Origin: Halioxenophilus sp033283405
GTDB taxonomy: Bacteria > Pseudomonadota > Gammaproteobacteria > Pseudomonadales > Cellvibrionaceae
Length of the DNA: 64,000 nt
Direction: 5' to 3'
Assembly: GCF_033283405.1 (NCBI RefSeq)
Contig: NZ_JAWMQR010000002.1
Coordinates: 248,001-312,000 of the forward strand
Shown: positions 43,099 through 52,306 of the stretch, in pieces
Layout of the letters: each line of letters opens with the position of its first letter
Position numbering within the stretch: the stretch's first letter is position 1
The notes under the pieces: generated by a model
The model's input: the letters and a program-made list of their open reading frames with translations, nothing else
Told to the model about the DNA's origin: nothing
Database searches by the model: none
Program-made: the position numbers and the translations under genes

Positions 43099-44445
43099 CT
43101 ACTGCAAAGAGCGCTCCACGACCAGCGCCAACTGTTGCGCCACCTCTCGTACCAGAGGTTGGCTCTCGCCTTCCACCATGACCCGCACCAGTGGTTCTGT
43201 TCCGGATGGGCGCAACAAAACCCGCCCCCGGCCATTGAGGCGCTGTTCGGCCTCTGAGACAGCTTGGTTTACATCGGGGTGATTGGCCAATTTGTCTTTG
43301 GCCGGGGTACGGACATTGATCATGGTTTGCGGGAATTTCTGCATACCCTGCTTCAATTTGTGCAGCGATTTACCGGCCTGAAGCATGGCGCGCAGCACCT
43401 GCAGGGCAGCGATAATGCCGTCACCAGTGGTAGAGACATCGTTGCAGATGATATGGCCGGACGATTCACCACCGAGCAGCCACTGGTTTTCGCGCATGGC
43501 CTCAATCACGTAGCGGTCGCCCACCTTGGCCCGCACCAAGTCGATATCCAATGACTTGAGCGCCAACTCCAGCCCCAGGTTACTCATCTGAGTGCCCACC
43601 ACACCGGCACAGGCGGTCTGTTGCTGGTGGCGGTGGGCGGCAATGATGTAGAGCAGTTCGTCGCCATCCACCAGCTCACCCTTGTGATCGACCATCAGCA
43701 CCCGGTCGCCATCGCCATCCAAGGCGATGCCCAGGTCAGCCTTCTGGGCGATAACCGCCGCTTGCAGCCGCTCGGGATGGGTTGAGCCACAGTCGCTATT
43801 GATGTTGAGGCCGTCCGGCTCCACTGCCATGGGAATCACCCGCGCACCCAACTCGGCAAACACCTTCGGGGCGACGTGGTAGGTGGCACCGTTGGCGCAG
43901 TCCAGCACAATCTGCATGCCGGTCAGGTTAAAGCCCCAGGGGGCCGTGCTCTTGCAGTATTCGATGTAGCGACCGGCGGCATCGGTAATGCGCCGCGCCT
44001 TGCCGAGGCCCGCCGCCGTCACCAGCGGCTCTTCCAGTTTTGCCTCGATGGCGCTCTCCAACTCATCATCCAGTTTGGTGCCAGCGCTGGAGAAGAACTT
44101 GATGCCGTTGTCGTAGAAGGGGTTGTGGGAGGCGCTGATCACAATACCCGCCTGAGCCTGAAAGGTACGGGTGAGGTAGGCAATGGCCGGTGTCGGCATG
44201 GGCCCCAGGAGGCCAACATCGATACCGGCACTAATCAACCCCGCCTGCAGTGCCGACTCAAACATGTAGCCGGAGATGCGCGTATCCTTACCGATCAAAA
44301 TCAACCGGCTGCCACCCGTTTTCGCACTGTGCTCAACCAGTACCTGGCCGGCAGCCCAGCCCAGACGCAGCACAAATTCCGGGGTGATGGCACCTTCGCC
44401 GACACGTCCGCGTATACCGTCGGTGCCAAAGTATTTTCTGGTCAT
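43099..44445 (-). CDS. glmM: Phosphoglucosamine mutase
   Basis: A 448-residue enzyme that converts glucosamine 6-phosphate to glucosamine 1-phosphate for peptidoglycan and LPS. KYFGTDGIRGRVG opens the protein; the phosphoserine loop VISASHNPFYDNGIK is near residue 100; the magnesium loop DGDGDRVLMVD is near 240; the phosphate loop RPSGTEPLVRVMVEG is at the end. ATG 44445 (MTRKYFG) is the usual start. It follows folP by about 78 bp. Confidence 0.98.
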   Translation of the reverse strand: MTRKYFGTDGIRGRVGEGAITPEFVLRLGWAAGQVLVEHSAKTGGSRLILIGKDTRISGYMFESALQAGLISAGIDVGLLGPMPTPAIAYLTRTFQAQAGIVISASHNPFYDNGIKFFSSAGTKLDDELESAIEAKLEEPLVTAAGLGKARRITDAAGRYIEYCKSTAPWGFNLTGMQIVLDCANGATYHVAPKVFAELGARVIPMAVEPDGLNINSDCGSTHPERLQAAVIAQKADLGIALDGDGDRVLMVDHKGELVDGDELLYIIAAHRHQQQTACAGVVGTQMSNLGLELALKSLDIDLVRAKVGDRYVIEAMRENQWLLGGESSGHIICNDVSTTGDGIIAALQVLRAMLQAGKSLHKLKQGMQKFPQTMINVRTPAKDKLANHPDVNQAVSEAEQRLNGRGRVLLRPSGTEPLVRVMVEGESQPLVREVAQQLALVVERSLQ

Positions 44446-44522
44446 AGTTAGACTCTTATAAAGCACTCAGGTCGAACCTGATCATTAACATGGTTTACTG
44501 GTGCGGCCACTGTCAGCGCCGC

Positions 44523-45404
44523 TTAGGACTCATACCACTCTTCGCCAATGCGGTTGTCTTCCAGCGCGTTGTGTATTTTCACGATATCAACGGTAGCGGC
44601 GACATCGTGTACCCGCAATATTTTGGCGCCCTGACGCAGCGCTTCGTAGGCCAGTGCCAAACTGCCATACACCCGTTCATTGACCGGTTTATTGAGTATC
44701 TCACCCACCGTGGATTTGCGGGAGAAGCCCACCAGCAGCGGGCACTCCAGGGTGGTAAAACGGTGCAACTCGTTCACCAAGGTCAGATTGTGGGCGCGGC
44801 TTTTTCCAAAGCCAAAGCCCGGATCGAGAAGAATCTGCTGCCGATCAATACCGGCCGCCGTACAGGCCGCCAGCCGCTGACTGAGAAAGTCGTACACCTC
44901 GGCCACAATGTCGCTGTAGCTGGGGCTCGACTGCATGGATTGTGGCTGACCCTGCATGTGCATTAAGCAGACCGGCAAACGGCTATCGACCGCCGCATTC
45001 AAGGCGCCATCGACCATCAGGGCGCGCACGTCGTTGATCAGCCCGGCGCCGTGGTCCGCCGCCTGGCGAATAACCGCTGGCGAGCTGGTATCGACCGAAA
45101 CCACCACATCAAACTGTTTGCGAATAGCCGCCACCACGGGCACCACCCGCTTCAGCTCCTCTTCAATGCCCACCTGCGCCGCGCCGGGCCGGGTGGATTC
45201 GCCGCCCACGTCGATAATCTCGGCGCCTTCATCCAACATGATTTGCACCCGTTGGAGGACCAATTTCAGGTCCAGTTCACCGGAGGATTTATGGTAGGAA
45301 CCGCCATCAGAGAAGGAGTCGGGAGTGACATTGAGCACCCCCATCACTTTGGGTGTTAGCAGGCTGAGGCTGAGATCGCCGCATGTGAGAATTTGTTCGT
45401 CCAT
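44523..45404 (-). CDS. folP: Dihydropteroate synthase
   Basis: A 293-residue TIM-barrel enzyme that joins p-aminobenzoate to the pterin in folate synthesis; the target of sulfonamides. MGVLNVTPDSFSDGG carries the pterin/pyrophosphate loop, IIDVGGESTRPGA the second loop, and LLVGFSRKSTVGEI the end loop. Start ATG 45404. Comes after ftsH and before glmM in the standard order. Confidence 0.97.
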   Translation of the reverse strand: MDEQILTCGDLSLSLLTPKVMGVLNVTPDSFSDGGSYHKSSGELDLKLVLQRVQIMLDEGAEIIDVGGESTRPGAAQVGIEEELKRVVPVVAAIRKQFDVVVSVDTSSPAVIRQAADHGAGLINDVRALMVDGALNAAVDSRLPVCLMHMQGQPQSMQSSPSYSDIVAEVYDFLSQRLAACTAAGIDRQQILLDPGFGFGKSRAHNLTLVNELHRFTTLECPLLVGFSRKSTVGEILNKPVNERVYGSLALAYEALRQGAKILRVHDVAATVDIVKIHNALEDNRIGEEWYES

Positions 45405-45474
45405 CGCCTAACAGTGATGCGCCTTTAGGTTCGGTTGGGGCAGGACACCAGCGGAATTCTCGAGCAACAAGGGG

Positions 45475-45495
45475 CCGGCAGTGAAACACTGCCGG
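45475..45495. other. Hairpin between ftsH and folP
   Basis: A perfect 9-bp stem (CCGGCAGTG / CACTGCCGG) with a 3-nt loop, 13 bp after the ftsH stop on the minus strand. There is no T-run, so it is more likely a stability or attenuation element than a terminator. Confidence 0.6.
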
Positions 45496-45507
45496 AGTGT
45501 GAGAGGA

Positions 45508-47418
45508 TCAATGATCCTTAGCAGGTTTGCCGATAGAGTCAGTGCCGGAAGCGGAATCATCTTTAGCGCCATCGCCTTTGATGTGGCTGTTGAAACCGCC
45601 GTCGTGCCAGTCTCGAGGAGGACGCATTTTACGCCGCGCCATCAAATCGTCAACCTGCTCGGCGTCGATGGTTTCGAACTCCATCAGCGCATCTTTCATA
45701 GCTTCCAAAATGTCGCGATTCTCTTCCAGCAGCTCTTCGGCGCGTTTGTAGCAGCGATCGATGATCTCGCGTACCTCGGCGTCGATCACAGTACTGGTGG
45801 TACCGGAGTAGTGCGGGTTACCGGCACCGGGGAAGCCGGTTTCGTCTTCACCATAGTGCAGAGGCCCCAACTTCTCAGACAAGCCCCACTTGGTCACCAT
45901 GTTGCGGGCCAGATCGGTAGCGCGCTCGATATCGTTGGAGGCACCGGTAGTGACGCCGTCAAAACCGAGGGTCATATCCTCCGCAATACGGCCACCAAAC
46001 AGGGAGCAGATCATGCTCTCGAGGCCACGCTTGCTGTAGCTGTACTTGTCAGACTCCGGCAGGAACTGGGTAACACCCAAGGCCCGGCCACGAGGAATAA
46101 TAGTGACCTTGTGCACTGGGTCGTGCTCCGGCACCAGGCGGCCAACAATAGCGTGACCAGCTTCGTGATAGGCGGTGTTCTCCTTCTCTTTTTCGCTCAT
46201 GACCATAGTCTTGCGTTCGGCGCCCATCAAAATCTTGTCGCGCGCTTTTTCGAACTCTTCCATGGTTACCACACGCTTGTTGGCGCGGGCGGCAAAGAGG
46301 GCGGCCTCATTGACCAGGTTGGCCAAGTCGGCACCGGAGAAACCGGGAGTACCACGAGCGACCACACTGGCCTGCACGCTTTCGTCGATGGGCACTTTGC
46401 GCATGTGTACTTTCAACACCTGCTCACGGCCGCGAATATCGGGTAGGCCAACAAACACCTGACGGTCGAAACGGCCAGGACGCAACAGCGCTTTATCGAG
46501 TACATCCGGGCGGTTGGTGGCGGCGATCACAATCACGCCTTCGTTGCCTTCAAAACCGTCCATCTCGACCAGCAGCTGGTTCAAGGTCTGTTCGCGCTCA
46601 TCGTGACCACCGCCATGGCCGCCGCCACGGTGACGACCAACGGCATCGATCTCATCGATAAAGATGATGCACGGTGCCTGCTTTTTGGCCTGATCGAACA
46701 TATCGCGCACGCGCGAGGCACCGACACCAACAAACATCTCGACGAAATCGGAACCGGAAATCGAGAAGAAAGGCACCTTGGCTTCGCCGGCAATCGCCTT
46801 GGCCAGCAGAGTTTTACCGGTACCGGGCGGGCCCGCCATCAACACGCCGCGCGGGATCATGCCGCCCAGGCGCTGGAATTTGGAAGGGTCGCGCAGAAAC
46901 TCAACCAGCTCCTGCACATCTTCTTTGGCTTCATCCACCCCGGCGACATCGGCAAAGGTGGTTTTGATCTGGTCTTCACCCAGCAGGCGCGCCTTACTCT
47001 TACCAAAGCTCATGGGGCTGCCACGACCACCGGCACCACCCTGCATTTGGCGCATGAAGAACATGAATACGGCAATGATGATCAGAATGGGGAAGCTGGC
47101 GACCAACAGCTGCTGCAGCAGGCTGGGTGACTCGGGCTCACGGCCGCGAATCTCTACTTTGTGGGCGACGAGGTCGTCGAGCAGTTTTTGGTCCTGCATC
47201 GGCCGGACCACCTTGAAGGCGTGGTTGTCGTACCCCTCACCGGTAATGATTAGGCCGTCGACAACGACGGATTTCACCTGGTCGGCCTGAACTTCGTCCA
47301 GAAATTGAGAGTAGGTGATCTCCTGTGGGCCGGAAGAAGAGTTGAAACTGTTGAAGGTAAACAGCAAAACTCCGGCGATGACTAACCACAAAACCAGATT
47401 TTTCACCATATCGTTCAA
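45508..47418 (-). CDS. ftsH: ATP-dependent zinc metalloprotease FtsH
   Basis: A 636-residue inner-membrane AAA+ protease that removes misassembled membrane proteins and regulators such as LpxC and sigma-32. Two N-terminal helices (about 5-22, 105-125) flank a periplasmic loop. Walker A GPPGTGKTLLAKA, Walker B IIFIDEIDAVG, the ATNRPDVLDKALLRPGRFDR region and the zinc motif HEAGH are intact. I choose TTG 47418 (MNDMVKNLVLW) because AGGA lies 8 nt upstream and the extra MND is seen in relatives; ATG 47409 is the other option. Longer upstream frames are not protein-like. Confidence 0.95.
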   Translation of the reverse strand: MNDMVKNLVLWLVIAGVLLFTFNSFNSSSGPQEITYSQFLDEVQADQVKSVVVDGLIITGEGYDNHAFKVVRPMQDQKLLDDLVAHKVEIRGREPESPSLLQQLLVASFPILIIIAVFMFFMRQMQGGAGGRGSPMSFGKSKARLLGEDQIKTTFADVAGVDEAKEDVQELVEFLRDPSKFQRLGGMIPRGVLMAGPPGTGKTLLAKAIAGEAKVPFFSISGSDFVEMFVGVGASRVRDMFDQAKKQAPCIIFIDEIDAVGRHRGGGHGGGHDEREQTLNQLLVEMDGFEGNEGVIVIAATNRPDVLDKALLRPGRFDRQVFVGLPDIRGREQVLKVHMRKVPIDESVQASVVARGTPGFSGADLANLVNEAALFAARANKRVVTMEEFEKARDKILMGAERKTMVMSEKEKENTAYHEAGHAIVGRLVPEHDPVHKVTIIPRGRALGVTQFLPESDKYSYSKRGLESMICSLFGGRIAEDMTLGFDGVTTGASNDIERATDLARNMVTKWGLSEKLGPLHYGEDETGFPGAGNPHYSGTTSTVIDAEVREIIDRCYKRAEELLEENRDILEAMKDALMEFETIDAEQVDDLMARRKMRPPRDWHDGGFNSHIKGDGAKDDSASGTDSIGKPAKDH

Positions 47419-47803
47419 GGTACTGTCCTCGTTGTCGACTGCCCGGCCCAAAAGGTTGACCGAGCTTAAAAAAAGCACGCGGAAAGGTAAGGATGGCACA
47501 GAAGCCGTGCCCTCTGCCACAAGATTAACCGCGCCTCTTACTATCTCTTTGCTATAACAAAAGCGCCGATAAGCGCCATCTTGCAGATTAATAAGCACAA
47601 GTTGATGGCACAGGTGCTCACCCATTCACCCGACTTGGACACACAATCCCGGGCGAAAGGTTCCCTGCCACCAGTGCGACCTCACCCGGCCAAAATTAGG
47701 AAGCCAGCTTAATGCGGCAGTAGGCACTTACAATTGAGCCTAGCACGACAGCCGCTCATTACCGCGCGACAAGTTGGCTGGTGGTTAATTTTGGCGATCA
47801 GTG
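47419..47803. other. Leader of ftsH
   Basis: A 385-bp gap between rlmE and ftsH. An open frame runs through it in the ftsH frame but it lacks the features of coding sequence. I see no clear sigma-32 promoter or operator. Confidence 0.4.
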
Positions 47804-48433
47804 TCAGCCCTTGAAACCCTTAGCCACCAGATAACACTCCCGCGAGCGGGCGCGGGAGGCGCCAGGTTTACGGGTTGCCACGGATTGGAAGTGACTGCGC
47901 AGGGCCTTCAGGTAGTCGTCAAAGCCTTCGCCTTGAAAGACCTTGGCCACCAGTGCGCCGCCCGGTTTCAGCACCGAGATGGCCATATCCAGGGCCAATT
48001 CGACCAGATACATCGCCCGCGGCTGATCGACATCGGCCATCCCACTCATATTGGGGGCCATATCGGAAATTACAACATCTACGCCACTGTGGCCGTACTC
48101 GCCCATCAGCGCCAGCAGTTCATCGAACACCGACTGCTCGGTAAAGTCGCCCTGAATAAACTGCACCCCGGCGATGGAATCCATGGGCAGGATATCGGAG
48201 GCAAACACCACGCCGCGGTCACCCACCAGTTCGCTGGCCACCTGTGACCAGCCCCCGGGCGCCGCCCCCAGGTCGAGCACGCACATGGCCGGCTTGATCA
48301 GGCGATCTTTTTGTTGAATCTCGAGCAGCTTGTAACTTGCCCGGGAGCGGTAGCCATCGGCCTTGCTCTGTTTAACGTATTGGTCGCTGTGGTGTTCCTG
48401 CAGCCACTGATTACTGCTTTTCGAGCGTGCCAT
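47804..48433 (-). CDS. rlmE: 23S rRNA (uridine(2552)-2'-O)-methyltransferase
   Basis: A 209-residue SAM enzyme, also known as RrmJ/FtsJ. It has the SAM loop DLGAAPGGWSQV, the catalytic Asp region ISDMAPNMSG, the catalytic Lys region LVAKVFQGEGF and the Glu in RSRECYLVAKGF. It modifies U2552 in the large subunit late in ribosome assembly. ATG 48433. In related genomes it is divergent from yhbY; here a two-component cassette separates the two. Confidence 0.97.
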   Translation of the reverse strand: MARSKSSNQWLQEHHSDQYVKQSKADGYRSRASYKLLEIQQKDRLIKPAMCVLDLGAAPGGWSQVASELVGDRGVVFASDILPMDSIAGVQFIQGDFTEQSVFDELLALMGEYGHSGVDVVISDMAPNMSGMADVDQPRAMYLVELALDMAISVLKPGGALVAKVFQGEGFDDYLKALRSHFQSVATRKPGASRARSRECYLVAKGFKG

Positions 48434-48575
48434 GAAGAATTCCAGTCATAATCTGCCCTTCACCACCCTGTGGCTACCGGCAAGTGTGTAAATAATAAGG
48501 ACTTTATCACCGCCGGCGTCAATTAAAGAAATTAAACGCTAAGATAGACAGGATTGATCCCCCTTTGGTTGACAC

Positions 48576-50036
48576 ATGGCCACCTTCAAACTTCGCTTTA
48601 ATCTTGCCCTTAAGTTGTGGCTGGTGCTCTCCATCTCCACCACCCTGGTGATTATCGGCCTGGTCGCCTGGCTGCAAACCAGCCTCGACCGCGGCTTTCG
48701 CGACTATATTCAGCACCAGCACGGCGCCCAAATCGAGGCCTTAAAGCCAGTCCTGGAGGCGCTCTATTCGAGCCAGGGAAGCTGGCAACCCCTGCTGCAA
48801 CGGCCAAGCGTCTGGTGGCGCCTACAGCGGGAGGCCTGGCTGGAGGTGGCCGACAGCGGCCGCCATGAGCGCCGGGAAGAGCCGCCGCCGCGCGACCACC
48901 CGCCCATCACGAACGAGCCAGAAGCTCGCGACGACCCGCCGCCGCGCGCCATGTCGCACCTGTTGTTGGCCGACAGCCACCGTCAGCAGCTGCTGGGCCC
49001 AATCCCCAAAGCGGACGAACAAACCTACTGGCTGGCGCTGGAAAACCACGATCAGATTGTCGGGTTTGTCGGCTACAGCCTGCCCAAACAGCTCAGATCG
49101 CCACGCGAAGTCAGCTTTCTACGCCAGCAGAACTACAACTTTGTCACCATCGGCCTGTTTGCCCTGGTGATCAACGCCGCCCTGGCCGTCCCCCTGGCGG
49201 CACTGCTGGTGCGCCCCATTCGGCGCCTGGAGGCCTCTACCCAGGCCCTGAGCCGCGGCGAATTCCATACCCGCATCGACCGGCTCAGCAATGACGAGTT
49301 GGGCAGCCTGGCCCACCACTTCAACGAGCTGGCCGCCACCCTAGAGGCCAACGAACAGTCCCGGCGCAACTGGGTAGCCGACATCTCCCACGAATTGCGC
49401 ACCCCGGTAACCTTTATTAAGGGGCAGGTGGAGGCGTTGATCGACGGTATCCGCCCCACCAGCCGCGAAAACCTGCAGGCCCTGGAGAGCCAGATCAACC
49501 ATCTCAGCAAGTTGATCGACGATCTCTATCAGCTATCGCTTTCGGAACTGGGTGGGCTCAACTACCGCAAGCAGTGGTTGCCGATAACACCGCTGTTGCA
49601 GCAAGCGGTGGCACAAATCGCCGACAGTATGGCGAGCAAAGGGCTCAGCTTCGGCTTTGATAACCAACTTCCGGAGCAGTGCAGCCTGTTTATCGATGCC
49701 GACCGCATCAGCCAACTGCTGCATAATCTGCTGATGAACAGCCTGCGCTACACCGATGCCCCCGGACAGGTACTGCTCACCGCCAGCGCCAATCAGCAGT
49801 CGCTGCAGATCACTCTGGAGGACTCCAGCCCGGGGGTGGATGAAGCGGAGTTGCCCAAGTTGTTCGAGCGCCTCTACCGGGCCGACTCGTCGCGCAACAG
49901 CCAGTCCGGTGGCGCCGGTATCGGCCTCACTCTGTGCCGTAACATTGTCACGGCCCACGGCGGTACCATTGCCCTCAGCCTCTCCCCTTTAGGTGGCTTG
50001 CGGGCCATCATAGAGTTTCCTATTGAGCGCAGCTAG
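48576..50036 (+). CDS. Sensor histidine kinase, BaeS-like (second copy)
   Basis: A 486-residue inner-membrane kinase. Helix 1 about 12-32, helix 2 about 190-210, then HAMP, H-box ADISHELRTPVTF, N-box NLLMNSLRYTDAPG and G-box SRNSQSGGAGIGLTLC. The periplasmic part carries a charged proline-rich stretch (REEPPPRDHPPI, RDDPPPRAM), comparable in type but not in sequence to that of the kinase at 21678-23204. First of a three-gene run with a response regulator and a Spy/CpxP-like protein. ATG 48576, without a strong ribosome site. Confidence 0.9.
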   Translation: MATFKLRFNLALKLWLVLSISTTLVIIGLVAWLQTSLDRGFRDYIQHQHGAQIEALKPVLEALYSSQGSWQPLLQRPSVWWRLQREAWLEVADSGRHERREEPPPRDHPPITNEPEARDDPPPRAMSHLLLADSHRQQLLGPIPKADEQTYWLALENHDQIVGFVGYSLPKQLRSPREVSFLRQQNYNFVTIGLFALVINAALAVPLAALLVRPIRRLEASTQALSRGEFHTRIDRLSNDELGSLAHHFNELAATLEANEQSRRNWVADISHELRTPVTFIKGQVEALIDGIRPTSRENLQALESQINHLSKLIDDLYQLSLSELGGLNYRKQWLPITPLLQQAVAQIADSMASKGLSFGFDNQLPEQCSLFIDADRISQLLHNLLMNSLRYTDAPGQVLLTASANQQSLQITLEDSSPGVDEAELPKLFERLYRADSSRNSQSGGAGIGLTLCRNIVTAHGGTIALSLSPLGGLRAIIEFPIERS

Positions 50037-50051
50037 GCAGGTAACAAGGTA

Positions 50052-50735
50052 ATGACAGCACCATCGGCAACCATTCTGATTGTGGAGGATGAACCCCACC
50101 TGGCCAGCCTGCTGGCAGAGTACCTGGCCGCCTCCCACTTCACCGTAGCGGTAGTGCACCGCGGCGATGAAGTACTACCCTGGCTTGAGCAGCACAGCGC
50201 CGACGCCATCCTGCTCGATCTGATGCTGCCCGGTATCGACGGCATTGAGGTGTGCAAGCGGGTGCGGCAGCGCTCTTCGGTACCCATCCTAATGACCACC
50301 GCCCGCATCGAGGAGATCGACCGGCTACTGGGGTTGGAGCTCGGCGCCGACGATTACATCTGCAAGCCCTACAGCCCGCGCGAAGTCGTCGCCCGCGTGA
50401 AAGCGGTGTTGCGCCGCAGCCAGCTGGCGAGCGAAGAGCCTTCCAGTCAGGGCATAGAGCTGCTGGTCGATCGCTGCCAGGTGGTGATCAATGGCCAGAC
50501 CCTCACCCTCACTGGTACCGAGACCCAACTGCTGGCGCTGCTGATGAAAGAGCCGGGACGTATCTTCTCCCGCAACCACATTATGGACAGCATCTACCGC
50601 GACTATCGGATTGTCAGCGAGCGCACCATCGACAGCCATGTGAAAAAGCTGCGCAAGAAAATCGCCATGCTGGAACAGGACCACGATTACGTGCAGTCGG
50701 TGTACGGCGTCGGTTACAAGTTCGAGCCAAAATAG
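50052..50735 (+). CDS. OmpR/PhoB family response regulator, BaeR-like (second copy)
   Basis: A 227-residue regulator. Receiver domain with VEDEPHLA, phospho-Asp in ILLDLMLPGIDG, switch Lys in ICKPYSPRE, and a C-terminal winged helix ending RTIDSHVKKLRKKI. It shares the EIDRLLGLELGADDYICKPYS segment with the first copy (20990-21685). It starts 15 bp after the kinase gene, with AAGGT before ATG 50052. It probably switches on the spy-like gene 88 bp downstream. Confidence 0.92.
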   Translation: MTAPSATILIVEDEPHLASLLAEYLAASHFTVAVVHRGDEVLPWLEQHSADAILLDLMLPGIDGIEVCKRVRQRSSVPILMTTARIEEIDRLLGLELGADDYICKPYSPREVVARVKAVLRRSQLASEEPSSQGIELLVDRCQVVINGQTLTLTGTETQLLALLMKEPGRIFSRNHIMDSIYRDYRIVSERTIDSHVKKLRKKIAMLEQDHDYVQSVYGVGYKFEPK

Positions 50736-50823
50736 GCGCGCACTTCCCCATTCTGTGCATATTTGCTCCTTATTTGGGAATTACTCTGCAACTGTCCTAA
50801 TACAGAACCACGAGGAATCCCCA

Positions 50824-51210
50824 ATGAAAACCTTAACCAAAGCCGCTATCTTCACCCTAGGCCTCGGCCTGGCTGCCGCCGCCCTGGCCAAACCGCCGCA
50901 CATGCCGCCCGACTCAGAGATGATGGAGCAGATGGCCGAACAGCGCCTGGAGGCGGTCGACAGCCTGGAGCTCGCCCCCACCACCGCCGAGGAGGTCAAA
51001 GCCCTGATGCAGAGCCACGACAACCAGATGCAGGCCCTGATGGAGGCTCATCAAAAGGCCATGCGTGAACTGCACGAAGAGTATCAAAATTCACTCAAGG
51101 GCCTGCTCTCCGACGAAGAGATGGAAGAGCTGGAAGACGCCATGCGTGAGCTGCACCACCGCCAGTTTCCCCGCAGCCAGGGTTTTCGTACCGAGCCCCG
51201 CCAATCGTAA
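50824..51210 (+). CDS. Periplasmic Spy/CpxP-like protein
   Basis: A 128-residue protein. Signal peptide to about residue 20 (LGLAAAALA), then a wholly helical mature part rich in Met, Glu and Gln (MMEQMAEQRLEAVDSLELAPTTAEEVKALMQ...), as in Spy/CpxP/ZraP-type envelope stress chaperones and metal-responsive proteins. The LTxxQ motif is not exact. ATG 50824 has GAGGA upstream. Its place directly behind a BaeSR-like pair matches the E. coli BaeR-Spy link, so an envelope-damage response is likely. Confidence 0.8.
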   Translation: MKTLTKAAIFTLGLGLAAAALAKPPHMPPDSEMMEQMAEQRLEAVDSLELAPTTAEEVKALMQSHDNQMQALMEAHQKAMRELHEEYQNSLKGLLSDEEMEELEDAMRELHHRQFPRSQGFRTEPRQS

Positions 51211-51348
51211 ACCCGGCGACACCTAAGCCGGCCCAATGGCGGCCGGTTAAGCCGCTGCCGTTGGCTACTTTGCAAGCAACCGCTAAGCTGTTAGACTCCC
51301 GCGCCCCGCCAATCCCGGGGCCGCCCTCCCAGTTACCAGGTAACCACA

Positions 51349-51657
51349 ATGTCTGTCAGCGCCGACAACCGCAAACTTTATCGAGCCATTGGCCATAAAC
51401 TGAAACCCTGCGTCACCATCGCCGGCAACGGCTTGAGTGAAGGGGTGGTCGATGAGCTGTTTCGAGCCCTGCGCGACCACGAGCTGATTAAGGTAAAACT
51501 GGCCATTGCCGAGCGCGACGAACGCAAAGCGTTGATTGAAAACATCACAGCCGAAACCGGGGCCGAGGTGATTCAAGAGATCGGCAAGGTGGTACTGCTG
51601 TTTAAAAAGGCGGGCAAACCCAACCCCAAGCTGACCAACCTGCGTTTCGCCCTGTAA
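51349..51657 (+). CDS. yhbY: YhbY/CRS1 family ribosome-assembly RNA-binding protein
   Basis: A 102-residue CRM-domain protein. LYRAIGHKLKPCVTIAGNGLSEGVVDELFRALRDHELIKVKLA carries the GNxG-like loop that binds RNA in pre-50S particles. ATG 51349. It is the only plus-strand gene of the housekeeping run, convergent with greA, and closed by a bidirectional terminator. Confidence 0.95.
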   Translation: MSVSADNRKLYRAIGHKLKPCVTIAGNGLSEGVVDELFRALRDHELIKVKLAIAERDERKALIENITAETGAEVIQEIGKVVLLFKKAGKPNPKLTNLRFAL

Positions 51658-51678
51658 GCCGAGTGCTCCCAATAGGCA

Positions 51679-51711
51679 CAAAAAAAGCCCGCTGATGCGG
51701 GCTTTTTTATA
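51679..51711. terminator. Bidirectional terminator between yhbY and greA
   Basis: AAAAAAGCCCGC-TGAT-GCGGGCTTTTTT: a 12-bp stem with A- and T-runs, between convergent genes. Confidence 0.95.
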
Positions 51712-51731
51712 CGCCAGCGGCTGCGATGAAA

Positions 51732-52208
51732 TCAGATGTAACGCACCGCGTCTATCTCATACTCCACGGTACCACCGGGGGTTTGAATCATGGCCACATC
51801 ACCCACCTCTTTGCCAATCAGACCACGGGCAATGGGCGAGCTGATGGAGATCTTGTTGGCTTTGACATCGGCCTCGTCGTCACCGACGATTCTGTAGGTG
51901 ACGATCTCATCGGTGTCGAGGTTGAGAATATCCACGGTCACACCAAAGATGACCTTGTCGCTGGCCGGCAATTTGGTGACGTCGATAATCTGCGCGTTAC
52001 TCAGCTTGCCTTCAATCTCCTGAATACGCCCCTCGCAAAAGCTCTGCTGCTCACGGGCGGCGTGGTACTCCGCATTCTCTTTTAAATCACCGTGTTCCCG
52101 CGCTTCGGCGATGGCGGCCACGATGCGTGGGCGATCGACCTTTTTCAGCTGCTCCAACTCGGTTTCGAGGGCTTTGGCGCCCTCAACGGTCATGGGTACT
52201 TTACTCAT
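51732..52208 (-). CDS. greA: Transcription elongation factor GreA
   Basis: A 158-residue protein. An N-terminal coiled coil (AKALETELEQLKKVDRPRIVAAIAEAREHGDLKENAEYHAAREQQ) with the acidic tip DLKENAEY that reaches the RNA polymerase active site, and a C-terminal globular domain (VTYRIVGDDEADVKANKISISSPIARGLIGKEVGD). It rescues backtracked polymerase. ATG 52208. It follows carB, with a hairpin between. Confidence 0.97.
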   Translation of the reverse strand: MSKVPMTVEGAKALETELEQLKKVDRPRIVAAIAEAREHGDLKENAEYHAAREQQSFCEGRIQEIEGKLSNAQIIDVTKLPASDKVIFGVTVDILNLDTDEIVTYRIVGDDEADVKANKISISSPIARGLIGKEVGDVAMIQTPGGTVEYEIDAVRYI

Positions 52209-52276
52209 AACAGACCTTAAACAGTGTTACGCCAACGCCCCGAATGAGGCGACGGCGATAGGGTTTATGGGGTTTA

Positions 52277-52298
52277 CCGGGTACCGGTTGGTACCCGG
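52277..52298. other. Hairpin between carB and greA
   Basis: A perfect 9-bp stem, CCGGGTACC-GGTT-GGTACCCGG, 9 bp before the carB stop on the window axis. No T-run on the minus strand, so it probably affects mRNA stability or read-through rather than terminating. Confidence 0.6.
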
Positions 52299-52306
52299 GG
52301 GGGCTG

